NCBI RefSeq assembly: GCF_023091745.1
Contig: NC_068935.1
Span: 63,140,724 to 63,204,723, forward strand
Source of the DNA: Budorcas taxicolor
Lineage: Eukaryota; Chordata; Mammalia; Artiodactyla; Bovidae
Length of the DNA: 64,000 bases
Direction of reading: 5' to 3'
The notes beneath the pieces are model-generated. The model was given only the letters and a program-made list of their open reading frames with translations. It did not search any database and had not been told where the DNA came from. A program made the position numbers and the translations under genes. This document shows positions 58,380-64,000 of the stretch, one piece after another (position 1 is the first letter of the stretch; each line of letters begins with the position of its first letter).

Positions 58380-59655
58380 CCCCCCCCAAAAAAAAGCCAG
58401 GTTTGAGGAAAGAGCACATGGGCAGAGACCTCTGAGGACAGAGGGATTGGAAAGCCCACCAGGATGGGATGAGTGTCAGAAAGCTTTGGGTTTATGCGAG
58501 GTCTGGGCAGGAACCACAGCTCCCAGGCCTGGCCATGGACACTGCCCAGCACCCCTTCTTCCTGCCATCTGTCTGCCATGCCCCACATTTGCCAGGACTG
58601 CTGGGGTCTAGACTGTGGTACTCGCTGGGTTCTAGACACAGCTGTCTGTGGGTGTGTGGGAGGGTTGGAGTGCTCCTAATGACTCATTACAACTCTGGAA
58701 ATTTTGACCAAAAGACTGGGGTTAATCTGGCTCCAAGGAGCTGAGGGACCTATGTAGGTCCCAGGGCCAGAGGCCAGACCAGAAGGCTAAAGAAGGAGCC
58801 CAGAGGATTTCTTGAGAAACCTGTGAAATTGGTTATTAGGAAGCAGCACTGAAAAGACTACAAACAAAAACCTGATATAAACTAAAGTGTGAAACAAATG
58901 TAAGATATTGTTGTCAATGGTGTTTCATAGAAAGCTGGATTAAATGTTCCATAATCATCACGTTTATCCCAAAACTTTCAGTTGTATTTCCAACACACAG
59001 CATCACAACTTCATGGAAGATATGTTCCATTTAAAATGAGGGGTGACACTTTGCTGGGAAGGAGACTTGAGCTGGAATGTCCAACACCAGGGCACGTGGG
59101 GGCTTAGTAATATTTGTTCCCAAGTCCCTGGAGGGCTGGATCCTGCTGGGGAGTCTGGTCCAAGCCAGAACAAAGCAGACAGTAAACATTTAAAAAGGGT
59201 TCAATGCTGGGCACCCTACCAGGCTCTCTTGAACCCACCCCAGTTGAGCTGTGGGACCCAAGCCTGGTTAGGCTCCAGGGATAGGGTAGCAGCCGCAGTC
59301 AGGGAGGCTGAGGGAATAAAGTAGGCACTGGTTTTCTTTCCTTCTCTTTAATATCATGCCTGTGCTATGTTGTAGTGTAGTTTATTTGCAGTGCTGTGAC
59401 TGTTGTTAGCATACAGCCAGCTGATTCAGATATGATGAATCTATGGGACATCTATAACCTTTGTTAGATTTTTGCCCTAGAAATCAACAGATAGCTGATT
59501 ATCAGGCCCTTGTGGATTAGGCATGTGAGATTCAGGTTTTCTGTATACAGTGAAATATTATTTCTGTGGATGCTCTCCTAGAGTTACACATTTCTGGTTT
59601 AGAGATACAGATTTCTGTGTTTATGTAGAATGAAGGAAGAAAGGGTCCCTGGAAG
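58380..59655. other. Unassigned sequence left of the GAS8-like exons
   Basis: C-run and A-run at 58377-58395. Otherwise GC-moderate unique sequence. No further GAS8 exon was recognised. Confidence 0.4.
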
Positions 59656-60682
59656 GTCACCATGGCCATCCTGCAGGTACAGCATCAGGTGGGCTTCAGG
59701 AACCTTGTCCTAGAGCTCAAGGTGTAGGCGCAGGCTGCTGCCCTTTAGAAGGAGGAGGTGCTGTTCAGCGAGGTGCTGGCCTCTAACCTGGACCCCTCGG
59801 CCCTGACCCTCATATCCCGCCAGCTGGAGGTTGGCCTTGGGGGCTGCAGTTGGGGATTCTGTTCCTCCTTACTGAGAGATGGACCCTCAGTCAGCCTCAG
59901 GAAGGGTTGGTCATGGTTTCCTGGCCAGAGAACCCAAGCCCATGTGGAGCCATGGTTTCCTGGCTCCAGTGCCTTGAAGGTCTCCCCAGCCCCTCCCTGG
60001 CCTTCCAGCCATCCTAGTCCGAGTCCACTGCCTGCTGCAGCTTAGCCTCTTAGCCAAGGCCATGGCCATGGCCCCGATCTGCCTAGACACTAAGATGAGC
60101 TGGAAGAGGCCAAGGCAGGAGTGGAAGGCCCACAGTGGCCTGTGTGGCGGGTGCTGGGAAGGCTTCCCTGGGAGGCACTCCTGGGCACAGGCTGAGTATC
60201 TGTTCCCTGGTGTGTCTGTGGTGGTGTGTGCCATTACCCTGGGCCAGGCTCTCCCGGTCACTGGGCGCTGCCGGAAAGGGACAGACTAGGCCTCGGTGCC
60301 CAGGAGCCGGAAGGCCAGACTGCACCTGTCAGAGACCTTGCCCGGAGCTGGGCCTTGTCCCCTTGCCCTCTGACATGGGAGATGTCATAGAAAGAGTGGG
60401 TGATGTGGACAGGGGTATCTAGTGTGGCCAGGCCTGGCTTTGGGGTCCTGGCCAGCTGGGTGACCTGAGGCAGCTAGCCCCGAGGCTGGGTCCCCTCGGG
60501 GTCTGGGGGTGGACAAACACCGGTGTCTCGCTCCAAGGCCTTCCCACACCAGTCCTTCCTGTGTGGATGTCCCTGCAGTGGAGCCAGGCCACGGTTCCCT
60601 GACACCTTCCTCTCCTCAGACTTTCTGGAATCTAAGAATAGCACCATCAAGTACCTGCAGTATAAGTTGGCCCAGGTCTGCA
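59656..60682 (+). pseudogene. GAS8: GAS8/DRC4-like unprocessed pseudogene, two exons
   Basis: Exons at about 59660-59829 and 60620-60682, separated by a 790-bp intron, encode parts of the C-terminal coiled coil of GAS8 (DRC4), a subunit of the nexin-dynein regulatory complex in motile cilia and sperm tails. The first reads ILQVQHQVGFRNLVLELKV, then continues after a stop through SNLDPSALTLISRQLE. The second reads ESKNSTIKYLQYKLAQVC. The first exon has in-frame TAG at 59725-59727 and 59746-59748. Its donor is GTTGGC, and the second exon is one base short of frame at its CAG acceptor. A GTGTGC donor follows. The last GAS8 exon was not found. Retained introns show a genomic duplication, not a retrocopy. 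Confidence 0.85.
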
Positions 60683-61869
60683 GTGTGCCAGGAGACCCCA
60701 ACCCTCCCTTATCCAGGAGCCCCCTGATCTTGTCTTCTGGGTCCTGACCTAGTCTGAGGCCATCTGTGCCTGCCCAGGGTCTCTGGGCCTGCATGTAGCC
60801 TGGCATCTTTGCTGCCACTGCCCAGTACACATCCTGCCTGGTGACCTGGGTCAACTTTGTTCTGGCAGTGTGCTGCTAGCCTGGCCTCTGCGGCCATTGT
60901 TGGGGGCGTGGGGTCCTCTCTGGTCCCTCAGGTGAACATCCATGTCCTCCAAGCAGGGGCAGTTGTGGCTCCAGCCTTTCTCAACCACTCACAGAGACTT
61001 CCCACACAGTGCTCTAACCCTGGTACCATCTGTCCTGTACTGAGCATCCCAGCTCCGCAGCCGAGCCCACAGCTCTGTCAGAGCTTGGCCTGTGGGGACA
61101 CCAATACTGTGCTGCCTGCAGAGAGCAGACTCCTCACAAGTGTGACTCAGACATGAACCCCAGGTCTTGGAGACACAGGTTAAGGCAGTGCTGTCATGGG
61201 CCCTCATGCTCTGGTGACCAAATCCCCCAGTCTTCCCTGCCTTACCACCAACTTTGAAACATGCCCTTTGAAAAAGAGTAGGGGGACAGAGATCCTGCCT
61301 GCATGGGTCTTGCCAGCACTGTTACCCACATCTCAGATTTTCTTGGAAGGGGGAATGGAATAGATGGTGACAGACATGGCAGAGATGGTGGTCCCCAGGA
61401 AGGCAGGGATGGTGGGCCTGAGTGACAAATGCCCGAGGGGACCAGGAACTCTGAGTGCACCCCCTCTTCAGCCTCCCCAGCCAAGAATCAGGGACATTGA
61501 GGTCCCACATGTGAAGTGGTTGGGTAGCCCCCTGTGAAGTCTTTAGACTTGGATCAAACTTCTTCTGGACAGTAGGGAAGTCCCTGGCTATCATCCAGCT
61601 GAGCTGGGGAGTGTCTGTCACCTGCTCAGCTGGACCCATACTCCCGGGGGTGGAGACTCAGTGACTTCAATTCACTTTGCTTCAAAGGGTGGCTCTTTTC
61701 ATGGGGTCTTTCCTTGATGGATTTGGTCTTGAGGACCCTAATCATTGGAGTGTGTCCTGCTTACTTTAATCATCCCCTGGTGCATCATGTGCTCTAAAAA
61801 GCTTTACATGCCTGTTCACACCACTAACCGCTGGGCAAACACTCTCCTTAAGGCTGGGACATTAAGAAG
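60683..61869. other. Unassigned sequence after the GAS8-like exons
   Basis: Moderately GC-rich, no recognised exon or repeat. Could be GAS8-like intron. Confidence 0.4.
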
Positions 61870-62305
61870 ATGGGTGAATGCAGGCTTGTGGTCACTCTGA
61901 CCTGTCACAGACCTCTCAGAGTCCTCCACTGGGTGAGTGAAGACTCATGTTCACTTTGGTGTGTCATAGGCCTCTCAGAGGCCATCTCCTGGGTGAGTGG
62001 AGGCTCGTGTTTGCTCTGGCCTGTCACAGATCTCTCAGAGGCTGTCTGCTGTGGGAATGCAGGCTCGTGGTTATTCTGGTCTGTCATAGACCTCTCAGGG
62101 GCTGTCCATTGGGTGAATGCAGCCTTGTGGTCACTGACTTGTCACAGACCTCTCAGAGGCCATCTGCTGTGTGAATGCAGGCTTGTGGTCACTCTGGTCT
62201 GTTATCGACCTCTCAGAGGCCATCTGCTGTGTGATCGTGGGCTTGGGGCACTCTAGTCTGTCATAGACCTCTCAGAGACCATGTGCTGGGTGAATGCAGG
62301 CTCAT
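61870..62305 (+). repeat. 60-bp minisatellite, about 7 copies
   Basis: The unit contains CAGGCTTGTGGTCACTCTG, CTGTCATAGACCTCTCAGAG and CTGGGTGAATG. Copies start near 61881, 61941, 62001, 62061, 62121, 62179, 62239 and 62298. Sixty is divisible by three, so the frame persists and yields a 128-codon open frame of 20-residue repeats on the + strand and others on the - strand. Confidence 0.9.
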
Positions 62306-63045
62306 TTATTTCATTCAGTCTTAGTCCATTTAACATGCACTAGGAAGCCCTGGTTAAAAATACATCTCCAGTCAGACTCCTCACACCCTCGCACCCATGC
62401 ATCTTCAGCCAGCCCACTCTCCCCTCATGTGTGGCAATGAACTGACCTCTGAGAAGACTCCCTGCTTCTGAATCTCCCCCAAAATGAACCAAAGCATCAT
62501 CTTAGCACAAAGAATATGCTGCTTGCAGCTGAAAGTTGCATGGTTGTTTGGTCTCACCCAGGAAGACCCCTGGGGCCTGCACATGGACACGGGTGCTGAA
62601 GCTTCTGTGTTCCATCCAGCCTCCTTCCTCTCCCTGTGTGCTTCCTCCTACGACCACTGGCATGGCCTCTCTTCCTGGCCCTGGGGCTGCAGCACTGACT
62701 GGTCCCTTGCCTAGAATCCTTTCCCAGAGGTGTTATCTCTGCAGAGACCCTGCCCCACCATCCTACGCCATACCCCACCCTCTGCTCACGCTGATTCAAG
62801 GCACTTTTCCTGCACTGGTTTTCCTCAGAGCACCAGCCCCTGTCTGGTATGAAGCCCATGCTGCCCCAAGGCAGAGGTTCTGTCTGTTTCAGTGTGTGGA
62901 GCCCTGTCTGGTACAGAATATGAACTCACATGACAACAAGCTGAAACAGTAACTGAATGCAAATCACTGTACACATGTAACTTAGAAATGTAGATGTAAT
63001 GAAGAAACAGGTAAAGGTGGGAGATCTGGTAGGTGCTAGAAAATT
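62306..63045. other. Unassigned sequence
   Basis: No recognised gene or repeat. Short overlapping open frames on both strands around 62536-62950 are not supported. Confidence 0.35.
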
Positions 63046-64000
63046 TGCCGGGAGCCAGTGTGAGGAATCCTGCCCGTGACAAGGTCATGAGGAAGGAAGC
63101 CTGACAAAATGCAAGGATGTGATCAAGCTTCAGGGGTTCCCCCTGGAATTTCCTGAGCATCCACCCCCCCAAAAAATAAGAATCTGCCTGCTATTCCACT
63201 CTTTTGATATTCTCTGGAAAAAGTCAAATCAGGGCTTTAGTCTTCTGCATTTGAAAGGGATGTTTCAGTTAAACCCCTCTGATAGCTCTCTAGCTTGCCT
63301 AACAGGTTCCCCGGACCTCTTACAGCTTGTGAATTGCTTACAGCCCCCCAACCGGAGAGGCACAAAGCTTAAAGCATCTTAAAGATACAGAGCCTTTTCT
63401 AAAGAGCTAAAAATCATATTGGTGACAGGTTTTCACTGTTGACTCAATGATTGCCGCCAGGCCTCCATATTCTTTATCTTTTAGGCACCTGGGAGGATGT
63501 TAATCAATGTAAACTGGATATGGAAAAAGATATATAATAGTTTTGATGTTAGCAACACTAAACTTTTGAGTTAATTACTTTTCTCTTTGTTATATATCAC
63601 TGCACTCCTCTTGTGTCCTTGCTATGTAAGAATATAACTTCATTTAGTGCTTTCTGAGAGTGGCACCAGACTTTGGGAAGATCAACACAAATAAGTCTTC
63701 TGGTTGACAAACCTTTATCAGAAAAAAGGCTGTAAAATGTTAATTGGCCCTTTTGGCCGGAAGATGATGTAAATTACCTAAGACTTGTGTATACAACTAG
63801 GTATGCAGAGAGAAAAGCCTGGTTTTGATAAGAGTCTGGGCTGCTAATGCTGCATAACTTTGTGTTACCCATTGATCTCCATGTTTTATCAAAAGTATAA
63901 AAGGCCTTCTGAACAATAGAGGACAGGGCCAGTCGCTGGACTGGTTTCCCCCGTGTTTCCTCTCTAATTTCTGGCTGAATTCCCATCTGGGGCGTGGAGG
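63046..64000 (+). mobile_element. BTLTR1-like LTR, 5' 955 bp, truncated by the window end
   Basis: TGCCGGGAGCC start, then collinear with 7142-8119 (GGAACTCYTGCC, CTTACAGCTTGTG, TTAGCAACA, TTTTGGCCGGAAGATGATG, TTCTGGCTGAATTCCCATC). More diverged than the copy at 7142. Its right end and any proviral body lie outside the window. Confidence 0.85.

Noticed and set aside
59911..60325. Overlapping frames of 75-116 codons on both strands
   Set aside because: They lie in the intron between the two GAS8-like exons and show no domain.
61870..62256. 128-codon frame on the + strand
   Set aside because: It is the in-frame 60-bp minisatellite.

Overview
The window is mammalian nuclear DNA from a ruminant, almost certainly a bovid. 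It is dense with BovB (RTE-type) LINEs, pecoran SINEs of the Bov-tA, BOV-A2 and CHR types, bovine-type L1 elements and class II (betaretrovirus-like) endogenous retrovirus sequence. No intact host protein-coding gene was found. What remains of host genes is pieces of unprocessed (intron-bearing) pseudogenes, set in a mosaic of transposons and minisatellites.

Layout: 1-2257 (- strand) holds three consecutive exons of a DPP6-like gene, with intact splice signals but two stop codons and a frameshift. 3183-13022 is an endogenous retrovirus with both LTRs, a perfect 6-bp target duplication, a Lys-tRNA-type primer site, and broken gag, dUTPase/protease, RT, integrase and env. A younger 1.28-kb solo LTR is nested inside it. 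13.0-18.4 kb has a G-rich minisatellite, a degenerate GACAGAG-type repeat, a BovB fragment and one copy of a 0.66-kb duplicated block. 18.4-29.15 kb is one long L1 (+), interrupted by a BovB, a BOV-A2 SINE, an inverted L1 fragment and a Bov-tA.

31.5-34.6 kb holds a CTAG/LAGE-family (cancer-testis, Pcc1 fold) pseudogene (-), a TG-rich minisatellite and a broken SLC6A8 (creatine transporter)-like exon (+). 42.5-43.5 kb is a second, more compact copy of the CTAG last exon plus the SLC6A8-like exon. 34.65-42.5 kb is filled with repeats, including an almost full-length BovB (-) with its own target duplication and a SINE inside. 43.6-45.2 kb carries the second copy of the 0.66-kb block and a BovB. 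45.4-46.77 kb is L1 sequence, 46.9-47.66 kb a 37-bp minisatellite, and 48.8-57.8 kb two L1s (-) with BovB and L1 insertions. 59.66-60.68 kb holds two GAS8/DRC4-like exons (+) with stops. 61.87-62.3 kb is a 60-bp minisatellite, and a second copy of the 1.28-kb LTR family starts at 63046 and runs off the window.

The genes do not work together. The pseudogene pieces resemble three human loci (DPP6 7q36, GAS8 16q24, SLC6A8/CTAG Xq28), all close to chromosome ends. This fits a duplication-accepting region such as a subtelomere, pericentromere or sex chromosome. That reading is inference: I had no database, and family names rest on recognising peptide and nucleotide patterns.
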